Source: Silurus meridionalis
Lineage: Eukaryota > Chordata > Actinopteri > Siluriformes > Siluridae
Length of the DNA: 64,000 bases
Reading direction: 5' to 3'
NCBI RefSeq assembly: GCF_014805685.1
Contig: NC_060904.1
Coordinates: forward strand, 13,333,811 to 13,397,810
Below are positions 1 through 44,867 of the stretch, one piece after another. The notes under the pieces were generated by a model, which was not told the origin of the DNA, ran no database searches, and saw only the letters and a program-made list of their open reading frames with translations. The number at the start of each line of letters is the position of its first letter. The first letter of the stretch is position 1. Position numbers and translations under genes: made by a program.

Positions 1-84
1 ATCTCTCATTACTGAATCGCTATCAGACTGCAATAGAACATTTCCCTATGGATTAGAATATACCCCCCACCCCACCCCACCCCT

Positions 85-86
<2 letters not shown>

Positions 87-175
<89 letters not shown>
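87..175. repeat. (CA)n microsatellite
   Basis: About 44 uninterrupted CA units. Confidence 0.98.
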
Positions 176-183
<8 letters not shown>

Positions 184-539
184 CTGAACTTAATTAAGGG
201 GTTTTATTTGTTGTGCTTGGCTCTGTAGCACAGAGGTATTTATTAAACCATTTATCTGATTTCTTTAAAATTCCAAGCACAAAAAGTGATGTCAGAGGAC
301 CATTGTTATAAGAAAGGGCAGAACAGGAAACAAGGAGGAGTATAAGGAGAAGGAAAAACTGTTAAAACCGATGTCCTTTGTAACACTATGCACCAGACAA
401 TAAACAATACAATTTATTTTATGAGTTGCTCAGTAGCTCCTGTTTCCATAATCTCAAATGTCTGTATAAGACTGTAGAAAGGACATTACTCATAATCTTA
501 CATTTCAGTGCTCATGGTTCTCACTTTCCAGTGTTCTGT

Positions 540-755
540 ATTGTATATTATTTATATCACTCAAATGAGAATGGGTTCCACTTTTGAGTCTGGTTCCTCT
601 CAAGGTTTCTTCCTAATAACATCTAAGGGAGTTTTTCCTTGCCACAGTCACCATGGCGGCTCATCAGGGATAAATACACATCGCTTACCTTAACTCTTAA
701 ATTCTGTAAAGCTGCTTTGAGACAATGTCTGTTGTGGACATTAATAAACTTGACT
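540..755 (+). repeat. Short retroposon-like repeat R, copy 1
   Basis: Contains ggttcctctcaaggtttctt, ggagtttttccttgccacag and gtaaagctgctttgagacaa, a combination widespread in fish genomes. Four further copies lie in reverse at about 5745-5880, 21590-21780, 31010-31270 and 38650-38740. Confidence 0.7.
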
Positions 756-1850
756 TGAGAGAGAGAGAGAGAGAGAGAGAGATTTTGCAGTCTTTCTTCT
801 GCAAATATGTAATTTTAAGTTTTGTCCCATCCCGCACGCAAAAGCCCGCACGTTTGGTTTTATTTGAGTTTGACTTTTTGTGTAAATGACTAACATGAAC
901 ATGAACAAGGAGCTTTTCAGAACAAAAAACATCATCTGAAACAATATCTTATAAAAAAAAAAAAAAGAAGAAGAAATAGGACAATATTTTGTTGTGTTGT
1001 ATGTTTCTTTCTTTAATTATGAAATAATATCTCTAGCACCCAATTATTCTCCTCTGTCTTGCGCTTCCGACCTTGTGCCTGTGCATCGGTTTATTTTATT
1101 TGAATTGCCATTGTTGCTTTTCTGCAGTAGATATATAACAGTTTATTTGTTATTTAGTAATTTATTATTTTTTTTATTTTTTTAAGACCATTTTGCAGTA
1201 GTCCCGCAAATTATTTTATTCTTCGTAACCCGCACACACACACACAAACACACACACATGAAAATGTTACCCTCCGCCAAATGGATGAACTGGGAGAAAA
1301 CAGTGAGGGGCGAGGAGAAGATTTAGGCCACAGAAAAAAGTTTCCAAAGTTTGGAATAATTTCAAACATTCAAACATTGTGCAGTGTGGTCACCGTTTTA
1401 AAGTAATTTGAAATAGATTTTTTTATTTTTATTTATATAAATATTTTTATGCGTTCAAAAAGTCCCTCCCCAGTGGCCCCGTAGAGAAGGTAGTGGAGCA
1501 CATTGTTAAAGCTGGCGATAAAAACACAGATTTAGTTTGTGGTAAATATCAAACAGCTTTTCCAGAGACAAGAAAACCACATTACTATACTGTGCAAGAT
1601 TTAATAGATAAATGCATGCGTGAGAATATTTTAGAGTTTCATTCCACAAATAGTTTCCCATAACTTCTCTATCTGGCCACTGTGAAGGGGCTTTTTGAAC
1701 ACACTATATTTGTATTTTGCCAATCACATTTATGGCATTTGTCAGACACCCTTATCCAACAGTTGATCATTTTTTCTATAACAAATGAAATCATGGCATT
1801 ATCTTTACTTGTATAACACAAAAATAGCTTTTTTTTCTTTCTTTCTTTAG

Positions 1851-35672
<33,822 letters not shown>

Positions 35673-35743
35673 AAGAAAGAGAGAACATTGAGTCGAAAAG
35701 AAGAACGTGAAAGAAATAGCCATGAAGACGGTAAATGAGCTTT

Positions 35744-35749
35744 AATAAA
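35744..35749 (+). terminator. Candidate poly(A) signal of itga8
   Basis: AATAAA in tttaataaaa, the first canonical hexamer after the stop codon. Its use is not proven. Confidence 0.35.
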
Positions 35750-36324
35750 AGGATTCGAGGGGGGAAATTTTCGAGCACCACATCGAGCCCTCGGCTCCCA
35801 TGCTGCACTGGGATCTGTGATTTGCATCACGCTGTCGTTCATGGACAAACTCCACTCGAATCAGGCAGAGCGAATGGGTTTTTAGATCTGAGGTGCCTTT
35901 TCTCAGAACCCCACTTTTAGGGCTACGAAAAGAGCACAGCACAGCGAGAGAGAAATCCGGATTCTTGGTTTATAAACACTGACAACAAAGATCACACCGA
36001 ACAAGAAGCCGAACAAGGCACGCTAGGATTTCTTTTCAAAGCACAGCTCACTTTGCCTTAAATGAATTGTAACACTGCTGTGAGTTTTGACGAGCTGTAC
36101 GATTTTCCGAGCCTTATTTCCAACTGATTTAGCAGGTTTTATCATCTTCTTTTATCATCATCTTTGAGTGCCTCTAACCCCACCCAGATACAAACACACA
36201 CACACACGTTATTCCTGTAAATGATAAAACACATCATCCCAATAACAACACTGAAAACCATGGAATATTGAAAAGAAAATTCTAACTTAAAACCCACGCA
36301 CCTCCAAATCTCAACTCAGCATCT

Positions 36325-36333
36325 ATCTGTCTA

Positions 36334-36367
<34 letters not shown>
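36325..36367. repeat. (GTCT)n microsatellite
   Basis: About 10 units, directly before Tc1 copy G. Confidence 0.93.
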
Positions 36368-36371
<4 letters not shown>

Positions 36372-36380
36372 CATCTAGCC

Positions 36381-36955
36381 ACACTGTATTGCCAAAAGTT
36401 TGCGGACGCCTAGTCATAACTATGTTACAGTATCTGTTTTTTGAGCATCACGTTCCACATTTAGTCCCAGTTTGCGCAAATAATTCCCTCCACTCTTCTG
36501 GGAAGATGTTCCACTAGATTTTGGAGTGTGCTTACGGATATTTGTGTTCATCAGCCACAAGGGTATTATGAAAGGCAGGTACTGATGTAGGTGAGGAGAC
36601 CTGGGGTGCAGTCAACATTCACATTTATCCCAAAGGTGTTCAGTAGGGATGAGATCAGAGTTCTACAGCAGGCCATTTAAGATCTTTCTCTCCAAACCAT
36701 GTAAACCAGATCTTCAAGAAGCTCACTTTGTGCCTAGGGGCATTGCCATGCTGAAACAGGTTTGGGTTTCTAAGTTCAAGGGAATGCAAACTTTTATTGT
36801 ACCACATCCGAAGACGTCCAATAATATTGTGTGCCTTCAGCTTTGTGGTAACAGTTTGAAGAAGGACCACATATGACAGGAAAGGTCAGGTGTCCCAATA
36901 CTTTTGCAACCCCCCTTATTCTCACTAAAATGGAGAACACTCATTCATGAAAATT
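36381..36955 (-). mobile_element. Tc1-derived repeat, copy G (reverse)
   Basis: On the - strand it reads RNPNLFQHGNAPRHKVSFLK and WFGEKDLKWPAVEL between ends of the same family. A flanking segment (36914-36955) recurs beside copy H, so the element is probably longer than the Tc1 core. It lies just downstream of itga8. Confidence 0.72.
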
Positions 36956-37079
36956 GTCCCACCCTTAGGACGCCCCTCCTCTGTTCATGCCTATCATTCA
37001 CAAACCAGCATTTGGCCACGCCCCCACTGCCAAAGTCCCATAACGAACATATACATCAGAATGTATTATACAGGGGGTC

Positions 37080-38830
37080 CCTGTAGAAAGAAGAAATTGC
37101 AAACCACTAAAACCCCTTAAATTTTTTGTGCTTTATTTGCTTTTGTGCTTCCATCTGTGTTCTAAGAATACGTAAAAATGTTTTTTTACCCCGTAATGAT
37201 TTTAATTTGTAATATATTTAATTACAGCATGTATTTTGCAATACTTTAGCAGCTGAACATTTCCCATCACATGAGTTGTATATGAATTGATAATTACGTG
37301 CAATAATTGCGTTGTTGTGTTGTGGGTTTTTTTTCTTTTTTGCTAAAATTATTTGTACACTGGCTCCTATGTTTCTTCTTGACCTCTAGGTTCAGGTTAT
37401 TTTGTATATAAAGAGATAAAAGAGAATTATTTTTAAGCTGTATGATGATGAATGGATGGATGGATGTCTGGTGCCATATTTTTTTTTTAAAGGGGAATTT
37501 ACCTGTTTTAGATAAGAGCTTTACATTCTTAGGTTTTATGTCATATCCTAAAAAAAAAAAAAAGAATGGCCCTAAAACCGTTCAAATCGACTCAACAGCA
37601 ACATTTTTTCCCAATATTTTTAATAAATTACCAATATAAGATAGACGCAGTGACATTTTGGCGAATATTCACAAAATTTCATTGTTTTTACCTTTGATTA
37701 AGTTCAGTTTTACCTCTGTGTGTGACTGTAAAGTTAAAAAAAAAAAAAGACCCAAAATGCATTTCTGGTTCAGAAATATTTGTCACTTGCTAATAAATTT
37801 TGTTTTTAACTTTGTTCTGTGTTTTTTTATTTGCGTGTGGAATTCCCTTTAGATTTGGGACATAAACTAGAATTAACAACACTAAGCAAATAAAATTTGA
37901 AATGAATCCACATTGCAGATATAACATTGTGGCCTCAAAGTCCACATATATGGGTGGGTTGTTTGTTTGTTGTTTGTTTTTTGAGCAGCCAATACCATGC
38001 AATCTTATAGTGCTGGTTTTTCGTAGTATTAATAATAGATAATTAGTGAATACAAGCCACAGAGCATTCATCAATTATCTAATAACCCAATAAAAAACAG
38101 TCAAGGCTTCTCTGAGCTTAAACAATGTAAAGAGAATAATTTTTTTCTATATTTTTCTATAGCATTATCGACAGTCAAAATACGATATTCATTATTCATT
38201 TAAACACCCTACGATACAATAAAGATAGAGGGATTTTTTTACTAAAACTGCAATATTTCAAAATGTATTGTCATTAAACTTTCAGATGAAAAGTGGAAAT
38301 GTAAAAAATTAGAATGGTTGTAGTAGTTACTATGGAAAGGGGTGGGAAGGTGGTAGAAGTTCAGCAAACATATGGACCTTTCAGAGGTTCCTTCAGAGGT
38401 GCAAAATCAGCACTTCAAAAATTCTGCTTTTATTATTATTATTTTATTTAATTGTATTATTTAGTTTGTGTGTTTAGAAACTCGTTGCAGTATTCGGTCT
38501 CGCTTTGAAAATAATATTTTCTTGATATTTAATGGAACATCAAACATTTTTAAAATCTTAAAACTTTCTGAAATAAAATATTATTGAAAATAGAAAGCAG
38601 ACTGTTGAGTATGGTTTTGTTTTAATAGTGGAAGTGTTCGATTCAATTAAATTTTTTTTCTATAGTTCTTTTAACAATGGAAATGTCCTTATTGCAGATT
38701 TACAGAGATAACAGAGTTCCTTATAATTTGTACGCTTGCCCAGGTGTTAATTGAAACGCTTTATAAAAAAAGACAATGAATTATACCATCCTGTGAGACT
38801 CGTGTGTGCTATTTGCATCCAAGCATTATT
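37080..38830. other. Intergenic, no gene seen
   Basis: AT-rich DNA between itga8 and the Tigger element with poly-T and poly-A runs. Apart from repeat R copy 5 I see no feature. Confidence 0.5.
38650..38740 (-). repeat. Repeat R, copy 5 (fragment)
   Basis: Only the 3' end is present: tatagttcttttaacaatgg, gaaatgtccttattgcagat and ttacagagataacag. Confidence 0.55.
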
Positions 38831-39003
38831 AAGTATAGTGGAACCCTGGTGTATGAGATTCTTTCGTTTCTGAAAACCTCTCGTGTTCTCATATGCTCGC
38901 ATGCCACATTTAACACACAAATATACTTGTAACAAAATATAAACATAATAAGTAATAAATTATAAACAAAAAAATAAATAACTTTATAAATAAATAATAA
39001 AAT

Positions 39004-40470
39004 AACTTTAGAGTATTGTACCTACATGGTGTCATAGTGGTTGATGGTACGGGTAAGATGATGTGGGGGGATAAACAGAAAAAGTACTGTAATACAGTAA
39101 ATTACTGTAAAAATAAAAAAAATTCTACTGTAAATAACTTAATAAATAAATAATAACCTGAGTACTGTACTGTACCTACACGGTGTCATCGTGATTGATG
39201 ATGAGGGTAGGATGATGTGGGGGGATAAACATAAAAAGTACTGTAATACAGTAAATTACTGTATAAATATAAAATAATTCTCCTGTAAATAACTATAAAT
39301 AAATTATATAATAACTTTAGAGTACTGTACTGTACCTACATGGTGTCATAGTGGTTTACAGTAGAATTTCTTTATATTTATACAGTATTTTACTGTATTA
39401 CAGTGCTTTTTATGTTTATCCCCCTACATCAGGGGTATTCAATTAAAATTTAAAGAGGTCTAGTTACTAAAATTTTCTCCCAGCAAAGGTCCGGATCTTA
39501 TGTTGTCACTTAAAATAGTGTACCCTCATGTTAATAAAATCAATAACGCACATACATTTCTATATAATTTATTGTTAAATTTCAAGTGTATTCAAAGTAT
39601 TATGCTTTTAACATACTGAAAAGTCTGAACTTGTATGGCACTTGAATGGAAAACAATACTTTACTACATGTCAAATAACAGACACTGAAATTATTCTGAA
39701 TAAAATAAATAAAAAGTGCAAACACAGCTTTGAACAGCCTGAACTTAGGGCCTATTTCAAGTAATGTAAAACATTCAAAATCTTTTGAATAAAATAAAAG
39801 TGCTTTTAATCTTCAAGAAAAAAATTCAATTAGATAATTTTACTTGCCCTCACTGCGGACTTCTGCGAGTACATTTCCTCAAACGACCCGTGTTTGGTCT
39901 CATAGTGACGCTTAACGTTGCCACATTTTCACAAAGGTTTAGAACTGGCTGCAGGCAGAATAAACATGTATTTGTCCGTCCATTCATCTTTAAAAGTTCA
40001 TTTTTCAGCATCTACTTTTCTCATTTTTCTCACTTTTCTCATCTCCTCTCTATCTCTCTCTCACACTCGCTGTTGCTGAAAGGTAAACAATCGATTTGAT
40101 TGGCTTGGCTATTGATGACGCTCCTGTCGTAATTAATAGATTAGCTGCGCATGAACAAATGATTTATATTTTTATTAATATCAAAGATTTTAACGGGTCC
40201 GGGCAGACTCGTCACTCGGTCCGGACCCGGACCGCGGTCCGCCATTTGATGATGCCCGCCCTACATCATCTCACCCTCACCACCAACCACCACTGATGGT
40301 GAGGGTAAGATGATGTGGGGGATAAACATAAAAAGTACTGTAATACAGTAAATTACTGTATAAATATAAAGAAATTCTACTGTAAATAACTTTATAAATA
40401 AAATAATTTTGGAGTACTGTACTTACATGGTGTTGTAGTGGTTGATGGTGAGACGATGTTTGGGGAAGAG
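39004..40470. repeat. TACTGTA-rich tandem and inverted repeat inside the Tigger element
   Basis: A unit of about 155 bp containing tggtgtcatagtggttgatg and gtaatacagtaaattactgt begins near 39009, 39161 and 39319. It then appears inverted at 39358-39429 and forward again at 40268-40390. The inverted and forward copies form a palindrome that the hAT fragment interrupts. Confidence 0.75.
39431..40260 (-). mobile_element. hAT transposon fragment with BED-finger remnant
   Basis: Flanked by the direct repeat CCCTACATCA (39422-39431 and 40259-40268), which contains the expected 8-bp hAT target duplication. The left end CAGGGGTATTCAAT and the right end ...GATGATGCCCGCC are hAT-like, and GGTCCGGA motifs occur near both ends. 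The - strand at about 39833-39924 still reads NVKRHYETKHGSFEEMYSQK and then SAVRASKI, the second half of a BED zinc finger as found in ZBED-type hAT transposases. The rest of the transposase is missing. Confidence 0.7.
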
Positions 40471-40480
40471 GTGAAGGAGA

Positions 40481-42245
40481 TTAATGAAAGGAAGTGGAGT
40501 CCTCTTCCATTAAGATAGAGGGACTTCCAAGTGTTCGTTCCTGTCTCTCTCTTTTGACACCACTAGGTCCTGGTTCTTCGTCACTTTTTCTTTTTAAAAA
40601 AGACTCATTGTTGGTCTGCTTTTGCCTATTTTTTATGATATTCCTGAAGTAGGCGACTCCGGTGTCATTAAGATAGCTTGTAGCACGGCATATAGAAGTC
40701 TTGTTCGGATGATGTTTCTCTAAGAATCTTTGCACTGTGTTCCACATGCTGCATATCTTTTTTATTTCCGCAGTAGAAACGTTCTCCTCAACTTCCTCTT
40801 CCCTTCTTTCCATCTCTTCGTCCATCCTTTCTTGTTCTTTCTTAAGTTCCTTAAGGTCCTCTGTGTTGAGATCATCTTTGTGAGAATGGAGTAATTCCAC
40901 AACATCTGCGGCAGTGACCTCTAATCCTAAATTGTTGCCTATTTCAACAATGTCATCGACCAATGTTTCTGTCTCCTGAAAACCCTTAAAGTCTCTTTCA
41001 TCTATTAAGTCAGGCAACAGTTTTTCCCAGGACAAATTTAGGGTTCTATTGGTCACCTGTTCCCATGATTTATCAATCAGACCAATGCAGTTGTAGATGT
41101 TAAAATGGTCTTTCCAAAACTCTCGGAGGGTTAATGCCGTATCGCAGGTTATGTCGAAACATTTCTTAAAGAGATTTTTCGTGTACAGCTTCTTGAAATT
41201 AGAAATAACCTGCTGATCCATTGGTTGAAGGAGAGAAGTCGTGTTTGGTGGCAGGAACTTCACAGTTATAAAACCGAATTCCTCCGGTAACCGTTCTTCA
41301 AGTCCTTGAGGGTGGGCGGTTGCGTTGTCGAGAACAAGGACACATCTTACTGGCAACAACTTCTCTTGCAGATATTTTTTTGCACCAGGCGCAAACACTA
41401 AATGAACCCATTCCTCGAAGAGCATCCTGGTTACCAATGACTTCTTATTAACCCTCCACATAACAGGCAACTGTTGTTTAATTGACATGATTCTTTTTAA
41501 ATGCTCTAGGATTTTCGGAGTGGTAGACGAGCAACGGCTTGAGTTTGCAGTCTCCACTTGCATTGGCGCAAAATAAGAGCGCCATCTTGTCCTTCATGGG
41601 CTTGTGTCCTGGTAAGGACTTTTCTTCCTTGGTTATGTAAGTTTGATTGGGCATTTTCTTCCAAAATAGTCCCGTTTCGTCACAGTTGAAAAGTTGCTGT
41701 GGAAGATATCCCTCCTTCTTCACAAAGTCCGAAAATTCTTTCGCAAAATCATCAGTTGCTTTTTGGTTCGCACCAGCAGGTTCGCCATGCCTACCCACAT
41801 TCTGATTGCCACTCCTTTTCTTAAATCTATCGAACCACCCTCTGCTAGCAGTAAATACACTCGTACCAGGAGATTCTTTCACGAGGTCTTCGTGCAATCT
41901 TTTAGCTTTCTCACATATCAAACGCTCATTGACACGGTCACCAGCATTTATCTTTTCATTGATCCACACTATCAACAGATTTTCCATCTCTTCAACCACA
42001 TTGGATCTTCGTTTACTGCTAACAACAGTCATTCCTTTAGCCACAGTGGATTCCATGATTTTCTTTTTGTTCTTTATGATTGTACTGACAGTTGAACTAC
42101 ACATGCCATATTGCAGACAAAGATCTCGTGTGCGTGCACCACGTTCATGCTTTTCTAACATTTCTTTCTTTAGTTCAATGGTTATTCTTTTTACAGCTTT
42201 CTTTCTAGCAATATCACTACACATCTTGGGACACGTGATGGTCAA
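40481..42245 (-). pseudogene. Tigger (pogo-type) transposase, frameshifted
   Basis: Two overlapping - strand frames, 42245-41478 (255 aa) and 41563-40481 (360 aa), together cover a whole pogo/Tigger transposase. The first has a CENP-B-like helix-turn-helix (ITIELKKEMLEKHERGARTR), a Tc5/CENPB-type second DNA-binding domain (MENLLIVWINEKINAGDR) and the first catalytic Asp in FNCDETGLFWKKM. The second has the other two acidic sites, VLVLDNATAHPQG and LLQPMDQQVISNF. A single shift near 41480-41500, just after HSENPRAF, breaks the frame. The C-terminus is Glu/Lys-rich. The gene is otherwise open, so the insertion looks fairly young; it probably makes no active enzyme. Confidence 0.88.
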
Positions 42246-42472
42246 TTTGTAGTGAAATAAAACTAAAAAACACTATAAAAGCAGACCAAACAAAAGCACA
42301 AGATGGCCACAAAAGAACGACGAGAATGCACTCTGTGTCTAGGAAGAGACTGAAGCGTGGGGACGGAGGTGAAGAGCAGAAGCAAACGCGTCAAAAGAAA
42401 TGCTCGTCTTCCCAAATGATGCTCGTACTCCTACAAAGATTGTTTAATAGCAAAACCGCTCGTACTCCGATA

Positions 42473-43194
42473 CAGTAAAACCCCGTTGTACGAGAAAATT
42501 GGCACGCAAAATTTTACTCTGTTTCACGAGCAAATTTCGAAGCCACGAGCAAACCCACGCTGCCGGTTCCCCGTTTTCAGCCGAGGGTCGCATTAGTCGC
42601 TTAGTTGATGACGTATCACTCGGTCGCTCTCGTTGTTCAGTGCAGCAAAAACGTAACCGTGGCGGCGGGGGCGTGGCCGAGCGGCGGTTTGTGAATGGAG
42701 GGCGGGTCCGGGAGCAGATAGGCAGGGGATTGTGTGCGCGTGTGCGTGTGCCAGGCATGAGACATGCTGCGTGGGGCACTAAGCAGACCGACACAAAAAC
42801 AAAAACCAAATAAAAGTGGCTCCCGTATTCATACGCTCTCCCACAGTAACTTTTTTTAGCTTTATATTTTTATTTCACTAGAAATCTTGTGTCTCCCAAG
42901 AAAATCAGTGATGGTGCTGTGAAAACGAAAGTAAACAGAATTGCCATGGAAACCGAGGAGGTTATGAGCGTGGTGCACGTCTCACACTCGCAATCAACCA
43001 CTACCACATGAGTAAGTGTTAAATTATGTTTACATTACGGTAATTTGCAGTGTATTTGCTTTTAAAAATAGGCTACAAATACTTTTTAAGTGCAGAAATA
43101 AGCGATCGGATGAGGTCTCGGAACGGATTAAATCACTTTTACATTCATTCCTATTTTCAAGAACGAATTATGCTCGTACAACGGGGTTCTACTG
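42473..43194. mobile_element. 722-bp non-autonomous TIR element (Tigger-type MITE)
   Basis: The ends CAGTAAAACCCCGTTGTACG and, read inward from the other side, CAGTAGAACCCCGTTGTACG match at 21 of 22 bases when extended, and the element is flanked by TA at 42471-42472 and 43195-43196. It has no transposase. It is inserted in the right end of the larger Tigger element. Confidence 0.85.
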
Positions 43195-43399
43195 TATTCT
43201 CGTATTACAAGGCGCTCGTACACACATTGTATCTGTAATAGCAACAAATCTGTTTCCTATAATATAAACAGTTGTATTTCTTATAAAAAGCCACTAGATG
43301 TCGCTCGTGTTTATAAGGTTAATATCAGTGAAAACAACACTGTCGTAAACTCAAATACAAAATATGAGTTTCAAAGTAAAATAAATATTAACTGCGACT

Positions 43400-43665
43400 A
43401 TAAAGTCCAACTTTGTACCTTAAGTGCCAAAAAAACCATCTCAACTAAATTTAGATCAGGCGATTATGGAGGACAGGTCATCTGATGCAGCACTCCATCA
43501 CTCTTGAACAAATAGCTCCTAAATAACTTAGAGGTGGGTCACTGTCCTGTTGAAAATGAAATGATGGCACCACTTAGTGCAAACCAGATGAGATGCCTCG
43601 TAATTCCTTGTGCCTGCAAACCAAGATACTACACAATAAAAGTGCTTCTGCATCGAGGTTTTTGT
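43400..43665 (-). pseudogene. Tc1-like transposase C-terminal relic
   Basis: In broken - strand frames it reads KSDGVLHQMTCPP and SPDLNLVEM, matching the MTWPPQSPDLNPIEMVWDEL block of fish Tc1-like elements. It immediately follows the Tigger element. Confidence 0.65.
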
Positions 43666-43669
43666 TTGT

Positions 43670-44345
43670 TTGTTTAGCTGCCTGGCTTTCTCTCGGCAGG
43701 GGGCGCTCTAGGCTATCCTCTAACCCCGTTCAACGTCACAGAAGAAGACCAATGACGACTTTGTGAACCGAGTATTTCTCTCCGGGCTTTGTTTTATTGA
43801 TCTTCAGAGGAGTTTGATAATTAAGGTAATGATATGTTGCAGCAAATATTACATACTATATATTACTTTTTTTTTAATTGCAGTTGCTCAACGGGATGTA
43901 TTTATTTCAGTTCTAGCTAGTTAGCAAGACTGCTAATCGCAGGATTGTAAATTTAACGCACTTATGTCTCCGATTTTTTTGTTGTTAGCTTCAGAATTTT
44001 AGTATATGATAATATATATGCAACAAATACTTATATTTACTTATAAAACATGTATACATTTATATATATCTTCTATTAAATGGCTTAACTAGCCAGCTAG
44101 CTAAGTTTAACGAACAGTGAGTACAGACATAAGTGATGGTGTGTTTGTGCTAACTTTGCTTTGTTTTTTTTTGTTTTTTTTTCTTTTAATTTCTTGATCT
44201 TTATACATTCTTTAAAATGCACACCATTTAGTCTAAGGTGAAAGAAACCAAACGCTGTAAATACGCTGTAAACTGGAGTTGATATTTCGCCTGGCGGAAA
44301 TACCGTAGAAATCTCGCGATATTTAGCGAGACTGGCTTAAATTCT
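43670..44345 (+). promoter_or_regulatory. Candidate rbm42 promoter region
   Basis: This is the first largely non-repeat stretch upstream of rbm42. It has a possible short first exon ending at 43825 (TTAAG|gtaatg) and, at 44312-44320, TCTCGCGAT, close to the TCTCGCGAGA element found in many housekeeping promoters (known motif). The transcription start cannot be placed from sequence; this is inference. Confidence 0.35.
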
Positions 44346-44360
44346 CCCTTCGTTTGAAAA

Positions 44361-44551
44361 CAGTGATGGGAAGATCGGATCAATTTCTTGGCATGATTCT
44401 TTGAATTCCGTTCTTTAAAATGAACAGATCTTGTTTTGATTCATTTAGTTAATTTCGTTCTTTGATCAGAAATAGGCAGAACATCTACATACACGAACTT
44501 TGACTGTAGTTCCAATTTTTTTTTATACATACACACATACATACATAAAAC

Positions 44552-44610
<59 letters not shown>

Positions 44611-44867
44611 GGAGTCTCATGGGGAAAAAAATGAATGATCGACTCTGACTACCCATGTGATACTAGTCAATTCTGATTCCTTTGTAATGCACTGCATAGC
44701 GTCTATGGAATTCGCCTGAAAGAATGAACGAGTCGGACTAGAAGAGGGGTAAACTACTTGGTTTGGGAGGTAAACTGCTCTGTTCTGTTCCTTGTACATA
44801 ACCTACAGAGATTTTGCGATGCTTTGCTCAAGCGCATCCATTAAAGACTCGGAACGATTAGAACGAA
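44361..44867. repeat. Possible diverged hAT-type repeat
   Basis: Begins acagtgatgggaagatcgga and ends with gaacgaaactttcatgg and ccccatca, a pattern common in dispersed fish repeats. It includes (TA)n at 44554-44608. The assignment is tentative. Confidence 0.35.

Larger units (their letters stand above)
1..1850 (+). other. itga8: Intron upstream of the first visible itga8 exon
   Basis: No integrin exon is recognisable here, so this is read as intron sequence. It holds a (CA)n tract at 87-175, a short retroposon-like repeat at about 540-755 followed by (GA)n, AT-rich DNA, and a SINE-tail-like fragment at about 1722-1770. The preceding thigh-domain exon must lie before position 1. Confidence 0.6.
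35673..36380 (+). other. itga8: itga8 3' UTR and downstream flank
   Basis: AATAAA hexamers follow the stop, the first at 35744-35749, only 72 bp after TAA. The real 3' end cannot be fixed from sequence. A GTCT microsatellite (36325-36367) and then a - strand Tc1 relic end the unique part. Confidence 0.5.
38836..43235 (-). mobile_element. Tigger/pogo-like DNA transposon with nested insertions
   Basis: The left end reads TAgtggaaccctggtgtatgag after a TA. The right end, read on the - strand, is cagatacaatgtgtgtacga, followed on the + strand by TA. The ends are only partly similar, so the boundaries are inferred from the GTGTAYGAG core and TA target sites. It carries a - strand transposase in two frames (42245-40481). 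Nested inside are a hAT fragment and a 722-bp TIR element. Confidence 0.6.

Noticed and set aside
41694..42252. + strand ORFs of 133 and 148 aa
   Set aside because: Antisense shadows of the Tigger transposase.
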